DNA of 55,528 bases. Origin: Candidatus Planktophila sp. (GTDB taxonomy: Bacteria > Actinomycetota > Actinomycetes > Nanopelagicales > Nanopelagicaceae). Shown piece by piece: positions 35,721 through 44,668 of the stretch (positions are counted from its first letter, which is position 1; each line of letters starts with the position of its first letter). Both the position numbers and the translations under genes were made by a program. The notes beneath the pieces were generated by a model. The model searched no databases and was not told where the DNA came from. It was given only the letters and a program-made list of their open reading frames with translations. The stretch spans positions 1-55,528 of the forward strand of contig JAFMBT010000009.1 of the NCBI GenBank assembly GCA_017858325.1, written 5' to 3'.

Positions 35721-37634
35721 GTGATCGAATCCATCAAGAGCCCAGAAGATATTAGGGGGCTGAGTAACGAGGCGCTCATTAAGCTCGCCGCGGAGATTCG
35801 TTCTTTTCTCATCGAGAAGGTCTCGAAGTCAGGTGGCCATCTAGGTCCAAATCTCGGTGTTGTTGAACTCACCATGGCGATCCATCGCACCTTTGATTCA
35901 CCTCGAGATGTCATTCTCTTTGATACAGGTCATCAATCCTATGTACATAAAATTCTGACAGGACGATCTGATCAATTCGAATCTCTTCGTCGTCGTGGAG
36001 GAATTGCCGGTTATCCCAATCGTGGTGAAAGTGACCATGATGTTATTGAGAATTCACATGCATCTACCGCACTTTCATGGGGGGATGGAATCTCGCGCGG
36101 TTTTTGGCTTACTGGTCAGAAAGATCGCAGCGTTGTAGTAGTCGTTGGCGATGGCGCTCTTACTGGAGGCATGTCATGGGAAGCGCTCAACAATATCGCT
36201 GCCGCAAAAGAGCGAAATTTGATTCTTGTCGTAAATGATAACGAACGCTCCTATTCGCCAACTATTGGTGGAGTTGCGACGTATCTGTCGACGCTTCGGC
36301 TTACCCAAGGGTATGAACGCTTCCTTGATTGGGGCAAAGAAGTTTTACATAAGACCCCAGTTGTTGGCACACCTATCTATGACACCCTACATGGAATGAA
36401 GAAGGGCATTAAAGACATTATCGCCCCGCAAGGTATGTTTGAGGATCTTGGACTTAAATATTTGGGGCCAATTGATGGTCATGACTTTCTTGCACTCGAG
36501 AGAGCGCTAACGCAGGCAAAGCAATTCGGCGAACCAGTCTTACTCCATGTCATTACCGAAAAGGGTCGCGGGCATAAACCTGCGATCGCCGATGAGGCGG
36601 AGAAATTTCATGCTGTAGGAGTCGTTGATCCACTTACCGGCCAACCTTTAGCAAAGAGCGCTCTCTCTTGGACAAAGGTATTTTCGGAGGAGCTAGTCGA
36701 GATTGGGCGGGAGCGCTCAGATATTGTTGCGATCACCGCCGCTATGTTAGGCCCCACTGGCCTTGATAAATTTGCAGATGCTTTCCCCGAGAGAACAATC
36801 GATGTGGGAATCGCTGAGCAACATGCTGTAACAAGCGCTGCTGGCATGGCATTTGCAGGGCTCCATCCAGTTGTTGCTATCTACTCAACCTTTCTCAGTA
36901 GAGCCTTTGATCAACTACTTTTAGATGTTGCGCTACATAAGGCTGGTGTTACCTTCGTACTCGATCGCGCTGGAATCACAGGTGATGATGGGCCTTCACA
37001 CCACGGTATTTGGGATATGGCGCTGACTGGAATCATTCCGTCGCTCTCACTCGCCGCGCCACGAGATGGTGCACGCCTGAGGGAAGTTCTCCGTGAGGCA
37101 GTGGATATTAGTGATGCACCATCTGTTATCCGTTTTCCAAAAGGCCCAGTCTCTGCAGATATTCCAGCCTTTGAAAGACGCGATGGAATTGATGTCCTCT
37201 ACCGCGGTGAAAGTGCTGATGTTCTCCTCATTAGCGTGGGTGCGATGGCGACTATGGCTGTTGAGGCTGCATCACAGGCATACCGCGAGGGTGTTGGCGT
37301 CACTGTTATAGATCCGCGATGGGTAAAGCCATTGCCATCATCGTTGATCACGCTGGCTGATCGATACAAGAGTGTAGTTGTTGTGGAAGATGGAATTGCT
37401 CATGGGGGCATCGCAAGCGCCTTATCTGAGATGTTTAGAACAGCAGGGTTAACCACTCCGATTCATTCAATCGGTGTGCCACTAACCTTTATCGAACACT
37501 CTTCGAGGGCTGAGATCCTAAGTGACCTTGGAATGACAGCGCAAAATATTGCGCGCGAAATTGTTGAGTGGTCAAGTGCTAGTGCGAAGGTAGAGATGCC
37601 ACTCCCGCAGGATGAAAACGTGAACCGCAGATAG
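35721..37634 (+). CDS. dxs: 1-deoxy-D-xylulose-5-phosphate synthase
   Basis: First step of the MEP isoprenoid pathway: joins pyruvate and glyceraldehyde-3-phosphate using thiamine diphosphate. It is 637 aa. The cofactor site is VGDGALTGGMSWEALNN near residue 142, with GHQSYVHKILTGR near residue 74, VGIAEQHAVTSAAG near residue 363 and DRAGITGDDGPSHHG near residue 414. The last 56 nt overlap the convergent fadB, and the final residues look like a free tail. Confidence 0.97.
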   Translation: MIESIKSPEDIRGLSNEALIKLAAEIRSFLIEKVSKSGGHLGPNLGVVELTMAIHRTFDSPRDVILFDTGHQSYVHKILTGRSDQFESLRRRGGIAGYPNRGESDHDVIENSHASTALSWGDGISRGFWLTGQKDRSVVVVVGDGALTGGMSWEALNNIAAAKERNLILVVNDNERSYSPTIGGVATYLSTLRLTQGYERFLDWGKEVLHKTPVVGTPIYDTLHGMKKGIKDIIAPQGMFEDLGLKYLGPIDGHDFLALERALTQAKQFGEPVLLHVITEKGRGHKPAIADEAEKFHAVGVVDPLTGQPLAKSALSWTKVFSEELVEIGRERSDIVAITAAMLGPTGLDKFADAFPERTIDVGIAEQHAVTSAAGMAFAGLHPVVAIYSTFLSRAFDQLLLDVALHKAGVTFVLDRAGITGDDGPSHHGIWDMALTGIIPSLSLAAPRDGARLREVLREAVDISDAPSVIRFPKGPVSADIPAFERRDGIDVLYRGESADVLLISVGAMATMAVEAASQAYREGVGVTVIDPRWVKPLPSSLITLADRYKSVVVVEDGIAHGGIASALSEMFRTAGLTTPIHSIGVPLTFIEHSSRAEILSDLGMTAQNIAREIVEWSSASAKVEMPLPQDENVNRR

Positions 37635-39690
37635 CTTCGCTTATTCCCTCGCGATCTAAGAAGGGTAATATTCCACCAAGGTGCATTGGCCATCCAGCGC
37701 CCATCAACATACATAGATCAATTTCGGCAGGGGTAGCAACTACTCCTTCATCGAGCATCATGCGCGCCTCTTCGGCAAGTGCATTTAATGCGCGGATGCG
37801 CACCTGCTCTGCCGTTGAAGGAGAGTCACCTTTATGTACCAAGGCTAACGCTGCTGGATTGACAGCAACCGTTCCGTTTTCTGCCTTAATGTAGAAAGTC
37901 TTAATACCTTCTTTGACCATCGCCTCCATCGTTGGAGAAATTCGATAGCGCGGACCGAGATTTTCGTGCAACGTTTTTGCAACGTGTAGACCCACCCCTG
38001 GACCAACGAGGCCAAGCAATTCGAAGGGCGACATTGGAAAACCGATTGAACGCATTGCATTATCGGCAACTTCTGGAGATGTTCCCTCATCTACCGCATC
38101 AGTAATTTCACCCATAAAACGAGTCAGTAAGCGGTTCACGACAAAACCTGGAGCATCCTTACAGATGATCATGGTTTTCTTAAGCTCTTTCCCAATATTG
38201 ACAGCGGTTGCAGTGGTTGCATCATCTGTCTTTGATGTTCGAGCAATCTCTAGCAGAGGCATAATCGCTACAGGATTAAAGAAGTGGAATCCAACCACTC
38301 TCTCAGGGTTATTGAGTCCTTCACCCATCTTCTCAACTGAGAGCGAGGATGTATTTGTGGCAAGAATGCACTCGGGGGAGACGATCTTCTCTAATTTCTT
38401 AAAGAGATCTTGCTTCAGCGATAACTCTTCGAAGATAGCTTCGATAATAAAGTCACAGCCTGCAAAGACGTTCTGGTCAGCAGATCCTGAAACTAGAAGA
38501 GCTAAACGAGCCGCTGACTCTGCCGACATGCGCTTCTTCTCAACTAACTTGTTGAGTTCGTTCTGTACCCAGGCGACACCCTTGTCGGCACGCTCTTGAT
38601 CAATATCGGTCATGACAACAGGGCACTTGAGATTTCTGACGAGTAAGAGTGCAAGTTGAGATGCCATTAACCCAGCACCAACGACACCCACCTTGGAAAC
38701 TTTTCGAGCTAGCGCTGGCTTAGGCGCACCCTCTACTTTTTTGCGCTTTTTCTGAATCACATTAAAGGCATAGAGCGAGGCGCGCAAAGGATCAGACATT
38801 GTCAGATCAGCTAAAGTTTGATCTTCTGCATCAAAGCCGGCACCACGAGAATAGGTACGCGAGGCTGCCATCAGCTCCAGTGCCTTTGTTGGACTGGCAA
38901 TCTCCGCACCGCCAAACTTCTTAAGCGCAATTGCGCGACCTTGCGCCAACGCTGAGTCCCAGGCAGGATCTGAGGAGAAGTCTTTTCTTGTGATCGTTCT
39001 TTTTCCTGAGAGAACAGCTGCTGCAAAGGCGATGGATTTTTCAAGAAAATCTGCAGGTTCAAAGACGCTATCGACAACTCCGAGTGCAAGCGCATCTTTT
39101 GCCTTCATCATGGTGTTGTTATTAAGAGCGTTAGCGATAATTACTTGTACCGCTTTTTCTGGACCGATAAGTTGCGGAAGAATTGTTGCTCCTCCCCAGC
39201 CAGGTACAAGACCCAAGAAAACTTCCGGCAGACCGGTAAATGCTGTCGCCGAAAGAGTGCGGTAGGTGCAGTGAAGTCCAACTTCTAAACCGCCACCGAG
39301 TGCCAAGCCATTGATAAAGGCGAAGGTTGGAATTGCGCACTCATCAAGACGGCGGAAGACATCATGTCCGAGTTTTCCGATGGCAACTGCCTGCGCGCGA
39401 TCGTTGAGAAAAGAGAGCGCTGAAAGGTCGGCGCCGGCGGCAAAGATAAATGGCTTACCGGTAATTCCAATTGCCGCTGGCTTACGAGAAATCGCGTCAG
39501 TGATAGCGGCATCGAGCGCGAGAAGTGATTGTGGTCCAAAGGTATTGGGGCGAGTGTGGTCGTGGCCATTATCGAGAGTAATGAGGGCAAGAAGGCCTGT
39601 TGCGCCAAAGGCAGCGAGATCCACATCTCTGACGAGTGCGTTGGTTACAACTTCTTCTGGTGCACCTTCTGGAAGAGTAATTGTTGTCAT
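37579..39690 (-). CDS. fadB: Fused enoyl-CoA hydratase / 3-hydroxyacyl-CoA dehydrogenase
   Basis: Multifunctional beta-oxidation alpha subunit, 703 aa. Residues 1 to about 210 are a crotonase domain (oxyanion loops GKPFIFAAGADLSAL and GLALGGGLEVGLHC). A dehydrogenase domain from about 325 has the nucleotide motif VVGAGLMASQLALLL, ATNTSSLS and VGFHFFNPVAIMPLLEI. The third glycine of GxGxxG is Ala, which I recall as usual in actinobacterial members. It is translated with fadA (3-nt gap). The 3' end overlaps dxs. Confidence 0.93.
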   Translation of the reverse strand: MTTITLPEGAPEEVVTNALVRDVDLAAFGATGLLALITLDNGHDHTRPNTFGPQSLLALDAAITDAISRKPAAIGITGKPFIFAAGADLSALSFLNDRAQAVAIGKLGHDVFRRLDECAIPTFAFINGLALGGGLEVGLHCTYRTLSATAFTGLPEVFLGLVPGWGGATILPQLIGPEKAVQVIIANALNNNTMMKAKDALALGVVDSVFEPADFLEKSIAFAAAVLSGKRTITRKDFSSDPAWDSALAQGRAIALKKFGGAEIASPTKALELMAASRTYSRGAGFDAEDQTLADLTMSDPLRASLYAFNVIQKKRKKVEGAPKPALARKVSKVGVVGAGLMASQLALLLVRNLKCPVVMTDIDQERADKGVAWVQNELNKLVEKKRMSAESAARLALLVSGSADQNVFAGCDFIIEAIFEELSLKQDLFKKLEKIVSPECILATNTSSLSVEKMGEGLNNPERVVGFHFFNPVAIMPLLEIARTSKTDDATTATAVNIGKELKKTMIICKDAPGFVVNRLLTRFMGEITDAVDEGTSPEVADNAMRSIGFPMSPFELLGLVGPGVGLHVAKTLHENLGPRYRISPTMEAMVKEGIKTFYIKAENGTVAVNPAALALVHKGDSPSTAEQVRIRALNALAEEARMMLDEGVVATPAEIDLCMLMGAGWPMHLGGILPFLDREGISEAICGSRFHPAGVASLPSH

Positions 39691-39693
39691 GAG

Positions 39694-40902
39694 TTATGCC
39701 TTCTTTCCAAAGTGTGGGTTCTCCCAGATAACGCTTCCGCCCATGCCAAGACCAATACACATGGTGGTAAGTCCGTAGCGAACATCAGGTTTTTCTTCAA
39801 AGGTGCGAGCAAGGTTAAGCATTAAACGAATTCCTGATGAAGCTAAAGGATGACCGACAGCAATAGCGCCACCATAAGGGTTTACGCGGGGATCATCATC
39901 TGCAATTCCAAAGTGATCTAAGAAGGCAAGTACCTGAATTGCAAAGGCTTCGTTGACTTCAAAGGCTCCGATATCTTCGATCGATAGACCGGCATTAGCA
40001 AGAGCCTTGATTGTTGCTGGCACTGGGCCGTATCCCATCACTTCAGGTTCAACTCCAGCGAATGCAAATGTCACCAGACGAGCCTTAACTGGAAGACCAA
40101 GAGCAATTGCTTTCTCTTCGCTAGCAAGAATCGCTGCAGTTGCACCATCATTAAGGCCTGATGAGTTTCCGGCAGTAACGCGACCAGCTGGACGGAAAGG
40201 TGTCTTCAGTGTGGCAAGGCCTTCCAGGGTTGTCGTAGGACGTGGTGGCTCATCCACTGTTGCAATACCCCACCCAAGATCGGCACTTCGCGCAGCAGTT
40301 GGAATGAGATCGCGTTGGATCTTTCCCTCCTGGTATGCCTTAGCTGTCTTCATCTGTGAGGCCAAGGCAAATGCATCTGATCGCTCCTTTGTTAAATGTG
40401 GAAAGCGATCATGTAAACGCTCTGCTGTTGCACCCATGGCTAACGCATCTTGTTCAACAATGCGCTCTGCCAAAAAACGAGGGTTGGGATCAAGACCATC
40501 ACCGATCGGATGATTACCCATATGTTCAACGCCGCCTGCAATTGCAATCTCATTTGCACCCATTGCAATGGATGCAGCAAGTGTGGTCACTGATGTCATC
40601 GCGCCAGCACACCAACGATCTACTGAATAACCAGGAACTGTATTGGGAAGACCAGCAAGCAGCGATGCACTTCGCCCCAAGTTCATTCCTTGATCACCGG
40701 TTTGGGTCGCAGCAGCAATTGCCACATCATCGATCTGATCAAGAGGTAATTGTGGGTTGCGCTCTAGTAAGCCGCGCATAGCTCGCACCATTAAGTCATC
40801 GGCGCGGGTACCGGCATAGAGTGAGCCAGCTTTTCCAAAGGGGGTTCTGACAGCATCGACTAGAACAACGGAGGTGAGACGGTCGCGTGAGTATGTAGCC
40901 AT
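39694..40902 (-). CDS. fadA: Acetyl-CoA C-acyltransferase (thiolase)
   Basis: Beta-oxidation thiolase, 402 aa, cleaving 3-ketoacyl-CoA to acetyl-CoA. The nucleophilic Cys98 is in DRWCAGAM; the C-terminal set is NEAFAIQVLAFLDHFG, GGAIAVGHPLASSGIR with its histidine, and MCIGLGMGGS with the second cysteine. AGAGGG lies 8 nt before the ATG, so this operon, unlike many here, has a leader. It pairs with fadB downstream to form the two-subunit complex. Confidence 0.95.
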   Translation of the reverse strand: MATYSRDRLTSVVLVDAVRTPFGKAGSLYAGTRADDLMVRAMRGLLERNPQLPLDQIDDVAIAAATQTGDQGMNLGRSASLLAGLPNTVPGYSVDRWCAGAMTSVTTLAASIAMGANEIAIAGGVEHMGNHPIGDGLDPNPRFLAERIVEQDALAMGATAERLHDRFPHLTKERSDAFALASQMKTAKAYQEGKIQRDLIPTAARSADLGWGIATVDEPPRPTTTLEGLATLKTPFRPAGRVTAGNSSGLNDGATAAILASEEKAIALGLPVKARLVTFAFAGVEPEVMGYGPVPATIKALANAGLSIEDIGAFEVNEAFAIQVLAFLDHFGIADDDPRVNPYGGAIAVGHPLASSGIRLMLNLARTFEEKPDVRYGLTTMCIGLGMGGSVIWENPHFGKKA

Positions 40903-40984
40903 GGGATAAGCCCTCTTTCAATGGTGAGGTTTCAAGGCTACCCGTCAGTAGGCAAATGTGCCATCAGCTCTACGCGTGTGATGG

Positions 40985-41014
40985 GAATTACGCAACACTA
41001 ATGTTGCGTAATTC
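40985..41014. promoter_or_regulatory. Perfect 13-bp inverted repeat upstream of the iron transporter
   Basis: GAATTACGCAACA (40985-40997) and TGTTGCGTAATTC (41002-41014) with a CTAA centre. No U-run on either side. The centre is about 39 bp before the fbpA start codon, i.e. over the -35 region of a leaderless fbpA transcript. It could serve the divergent fadA gene as well. The arms do not fit Fur, DtxR/IdeR or Zur consensus boxes as I know them. Confidence 0.7.
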
Positions 41015-41026
41015 AGTGGGCTGGAT

Positions 41027-41032
41027 TAAGGT
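41027..41032 (+). promoter_or_regulatory. -10 element of fbpA (leaderless type)
   Basis: TAAGGT, 6 nt before the ATG at 41039. Its AAGG could alternatively act as a weak ribosome site for a leadered transcript. Confidence 0.4.
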
Positions 41033-41038
41033 CAGAGT

Positions 41039-42049
41039 ATGCGCTCCTCGATTGCTTCCTCGCTCGTATTGGCCACCGCTGTACTGCTCTCTGGATGTTC
41101 AAGCTCCACCGAGCAGGAGAGTAGCCCGACAGAGCTCACGATCTACTCAGGCCGTTCGCAAGAGTTCATCGCCCCATTCCTTGCCGAATGGGAGAAGAAG
41201 AGCGGAATCGCTCTGAAGATTCGTTATGCAGATTCAGCCGAATTAGCGGCCCAGATTCGCGAAGAAGGATCTAACTCTCCAGCCGATATTTTTCTCGCTC
41301 AAGATGCTGGTTCCCTAGGAGCCGTATCGCTAGCTGGACTCTTTACGACGTTGGGTGATGAAGTAGGCGCTGAAATTCAACCTCAATACATTGCAGCCGA
41401 TCGCAGCTGGATTGGAGTCACAGGACGCGCTCGCGTCTTTGCATACAACCCACGGTTACTGACCGACCTACCTCAATCAATTACCGATCTTGCAAACCCT
41501 GTATACAAATCTAAGTTGGGAATTGCGCCTACCAACTCTTCGTTTCAGGCATTTGTTACCGCGCTCATCAATGCAAAGGGTGAGGACTTTACACAGAAGT
41601 GGTTGGAATCCTTAGTCAAGAACGATGTCCAGATATTTGCAAAGAACAGCGCAATTGTGGAAGCAATCGACTCTGGCAAAATCTCGATCGGGCTGGTAAA
41701 TCACTATTACACATGGGAAGTCAGCCAAGGGTTAGGCCGAAAAATTAGCGCCGAAAATGGATTCTTTACAAGCGGGGACTTAGGAAACATGGTTAACGTC
41801 TCCGGTGCTGGAATTCTAAAGTCCAGTAAGAAATATGCCGCAGCTGAAGATCTCATTAACTATCTGACCTCACAGGTCGTGCAGAGTAAATTCGTGGCTG
41901 AGACTCATGAATACTCACTCATCGCTGATCAAATCTCACCTGCTGGCCTGCCATCTCTGAGCCAGATCGGCGCTCCATCCGTTGACCTAGAAAGTCTTGC
42001 TGAGATTCAAAAGACGCAAGAACTCTTGATCAAGGTTGGACTTCTCTAG
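41039..42049 (+). CDS. fbpA: Ferric iron ABC transporter, substrate-binding lipoprotein
   Basis: Extracellular solute-binding lipoprotein, 336 aa. A signal peptide ends in the lipobox LLSGC with Cys20 as the lipid anchor. The mature part follows the FbpA pattern: LTIYSGRSQEFIAPFL, the DIFLAQDAGSLG segment, and the paired tyrosines in NHYYTW near residue 223 that bind ferric ion in this family. First gene of a three-gene importer. Iron is by family; a related cation or complex is possible. Confidence 0.88.
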   Translation: MRSSIASSLVLATAVLLSGCSSSTEQESSPTELTIYSGRSQEFIAPFLAEWEKKSGIALKIRYADSAELAAQIREEGSNSPADIFLAQDAGSLGAVSLAGLFTTLGDEVGAEIQPQYIAADRSWIGVTGRARVFAYNPRLLTDLPQSITDLANPVYKSKLGIAPTNSSFQAFVTALINAKGEDFTQKWLESLVKNDVQIFAKNSAIVEAIDSGKISIGLVNHYYTWEVSQGLGRKISAENGFFTSGDLGNMVNVSGAGILKSSKKYAAAEDLINYLTSQVVQSKFVAETHEYSLIADQISPAGLPSLSQIGAPSVDLESLAEIQKTQELLIKVGLL

Positions 42050-42054
42050 AGTTC

Positions 42055-43629
42055 ATGAGTGACACATTAACTAGATCAGGGAGAACTAGCTCTCGCCTAG
42101 TTGCTCTTGCATCAGCAGTTCTTCTCGTAACTTTCATTCCCCTCTTCTACCTCGTAATTCGAGCTGCAGAGAAGCCGGTGGGAGCGATTGCAGATTTGTT
42201 GCTGCGACCGAGAACGGTGGAGATCGTAGCCACGACGGCGATCATTCTGGTGGCAGTAGTCCTCATTAATGTTCTACTTGGAACTCTGATAGCAGCGGGA
42301 ATTCATTTTGTGCGCTTGCCATATGCGCATTTGCTCATCATTCCCATGATCTTGCCACTTGCCATTCCCTCATATGTATTTACATATACCTGGATTGCGC
42401 TGGTGCCAGATTTATCCGGAGTTGTGGCTGCCATATTTATATTGGTGTTGACCACGCTACCGTACATGATGCTTTCCATCGTAATCGCGCTGCGACGCTT
42501 AGATTCTGGACTTATTGAAGTCGCGCGAACACTGGGTCTTTCTAAAACCGCGATTCTTTTTCGAGTGGTTACTCCTCAGATAAAGGGAGCGATCAGTGCA
42601 GGGTCACTCTTATCGGGACTCTATGTGCTCAGTGACTTTGGAGCTGTCTCACTCCTTAATGTGACAACCCTTACCGTTTCAATTCAAAATCTTTTTAAAT
42701 CAACCTATGACCGAAGCGGTGCGGCAATTATGGCGCTAGTCCTCGTTGCCGCCTCCACCGTCTTTATCGCTTTAGAATCTGGACTCAAGCGCAGGCAAGC
42801 AAATGAGAGTGCGAGCAGACGTACTGGTACAAAACATCTGCGCATTAGTAACTCTTCGGCGAGAATTTCTCTCTTGGTTCTTGTGAGCGCCTATACATTT
42901 GTGGGAGTAATCGCACCAATTTCAGTTTTACTCTCAAGGTTTTTCTCCAATAGCGCACCCATCCAATGGGCTGAGTTATTTTCTGCTGGGCTATCTGCGG
43001 TAAGCATTGCAGCAGCTGGTGCTGGTCTTGCTCTTCTCTTCTCAATCCCTTTGGGAGCCCTTGTTGCGCAAGGATCGAGCAGATTTGCACTCTTTTCCGA
43101 GAAGGCAGTTTTGGTCTCGCATGCTCTGCCGGGCGTTGTTATTGGCTTAGCTCTTGTCTCACTTGGCTCGAAACTTGGTCCTCTCTATCAATCGGTGGCA
43201 CTTCTTGCATTTGCTTACGCAATTTTGTTCTTAGCAAAATCTGTGGCAGCAATGAATTACTCTCTGCAGCTCATTTCTCCATCAGTGAAAGAGGCAGCTG
43301 CTACTTTGGGAAAAAGTAAGGGTGAGATCGCTCGAACAATCACGTTCCCTATCGCATTTCCTAGTATTGCCTTAGGCACGCTATTGGTCTTTCTCACCGC
43401 TATGAAAGAGTTGCCCGCAACTCTTATGCTTCGCCCTATTGGAATGGAAACTCTTGCTACACAGGTGTGGAGCTATGCTGCAGTGAGTAAATTTAATGAG
43501 GCGGCACCCTATGCGTTACTCTTGATCATCATTGCTGCGGTTCCAACTTTCTTACTAAGCCTTCCGCGAGAAGCTCTCGATAGACCAAGAAACAGTGTTC
43601 GTGACTTACAGTTAGGAGAATCTCGATGA
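42055..43629 (+). CDS. fbpB: Ferric iron ABC transporter, permease
   Basis: Fused two-domain permease, 524 aa, with about twelve hydrophobic helices in two halves (about 1-255 and 270-515). Each half carries an EAA-type coupling loop, VARTLGLSKTAILFRVVTPQ near residue 156 and EAAATLGKSKGEIARTITFP near residue 415. This duplicated layout is typical of FbpB. It starts 5 nt after fbpA and overlaps fbpC by ATGA. Confidence 0.93.
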   Translation: MSDTLTRSGRTSSRLVALASAVLLVTFIPLFYLVIRAAEKPVGAIADLLLRPRTVEIVATTAIILVAVVLINVLLGTLIAAGIHFVRLPYAHLLIIPMILPLAIPSYVFTYTWIALVPDLSGVVAAIFILVLTTLPYMMLSIVIALRRLDSGLIEVARTLGLSKTAILFRVVTPQIKGAISAGSLLSGLYVLSDFGAVSLLNVTTLTVSIQNLFKSTYDRSGAAIMALVLVAASTVFIALESGLKRRQANESASRRTGTKHLRISNSSARISLLVLVSAYTFVGVIAPISVLLSRFFSNSAPIQWAELFSAGLSAVSIAAAGAGLALLFSIPLGALVAQGSSRFALFSEKAVLVSHALPGVVIGLALVSLGSKLGPLYQSVALLAFAYAILFLAKSVAAMNYSLQLISPSVKEAAATLGKSKGEIARTITFPIAFPSIALGTLLVFLTAMKELPATLMLRPIGMETLATQVWSYAAVSKFNEAAPYALLLIIIAAVPTFLLSLPREALDRPRNSVRDLQLGESR

Positions 43630-44663
43630 CATCACTCGAGGTCTCTCATCTAGATGTGAAGTTTGGAAATCGAAAGGTAATCTCGGATCTTTCTTTCTCT
43701 CTGAGTTCAGGTGAAATAGCATCCCTCTTAGGCCCTTCAGGTTGCGGGAAGACCACTCTTCTGCGAGCTATTGCCGGCTTACTCACACCAAGTGGTGGCA
43801 CGATTCGTTTGGGTACGCAATTAGTCGGACTTTCATCACTCTCCTTAGCTCCACATAAGCGATCGACAGGATATGTTCCACAACAAGGCGCTCTCTTTCC
43901 ACATCTGAACGTTGCCCGCAATATTGCTTTTGGTATCGATAAGAAGAAGTTCAGCCGTTCCCAGATCGAGAGCCGAACCTTCGAGATGCTTGAACTCATT
44001 GGTATGTCAGGTTATGAGCAGGTGATGCCGACTGAGTTATCTGGTGGGCAGCAAACGCGTGTTGCGCTGGCCAGAGCGCTAGCGATTAAGCCGAAGATGG
44101 TCTTACTTGATGAACCATTTTCAGCTCTTGATGCACATTTAAGAAATGAATTGCGCGCCGATGTTATTGCACTTCTTCGCAGCCTAGGTGCCACTGCAAT
44201 TTTAGTTACCCATGATCGTGAGGAAGCGTTGGTGGCATCAGATAAAGTGTTCTTGATGCGTGATGGTGCTATCGCTCAGTATGGATCGCCAGAAGATGTA
44301 TACGAGAATCCAACCTCACCGGAGATTGCAGTCAGTACCGGGGACGCCATGATTCTTCCCGCTCGACAGAGCATGGATGGAACAGTCAGCTATCCACTTA
44401 ATACAATTGTAAATAATGCTGCCGGAAGTAAGGGCTATGTCGTTATTCGCCCAGAAGAGATAGTTGTTTCTCAGCAGAGTTCAGTTGGAATGAAAGCAAA
44501 ACTTCTGGCACTCGATTACTTTGGCCACGATGCGATGCTCACATTTTCTTTAGCTCACACATCAGATTTGATTAAAGTCAGAGTTGCTGGTCATGCGGGT
44601 TATTTAGTGGGAGAGACTCTCTCCCTTAGCCACGAAGGTCCGATTCGATTTTTTAAAGAGTAA
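43626..44663 (+). CDS. fbpC: Ferric iron ABC transporter, ATP-binding protein
   Basis: ATPase of the importer, 345 aa: Walker A GPSGCGKTT near residue 36, Q-loop PQQGALFPHL, signature LSGGQQTRVALARAL near residue 139, Walker B MVLLDEPFSALD and switch histidine VTHDRE. A C-terminal TOBE-like domain (about 245-340) is typical of the FbpC/PotA class. The gene ends 5 bp from the convergent ribonuclease D gene; I see no terminator between them. Confidence 0.94.
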   Translation: MTSLEVSHLDVKFGNRKVISDLSFSLSSGEIASLLGPSGCGKTTLLRAIAGLLTPSGGTIRLGTQLVGLSSLSLAPHKRSTGYVPQQGALFPHLNVARNIAFGIDKKKFSRSQIESRTFEMLELIGMSGYEQVMPTELSGGQQTRVALARALAIKPKMVLLDEPFSALDAHLRNELRADVIALLRSLGATAILVTHDREEALVASDKVFLMRDGAIAQYGSPEDVYENPTSPEIAVSTGDAMILPARQSMDGTVSYPLNTIVNNAAGSKGYVVIRPEEIVVSQQSSVGMKAKLLALDYFGHDAMLTFSLAHTSDLIKVRVAGHAGYLVGETLSLSHEGPIRFFKE

Positions 44664-44668
44664 GTAAC

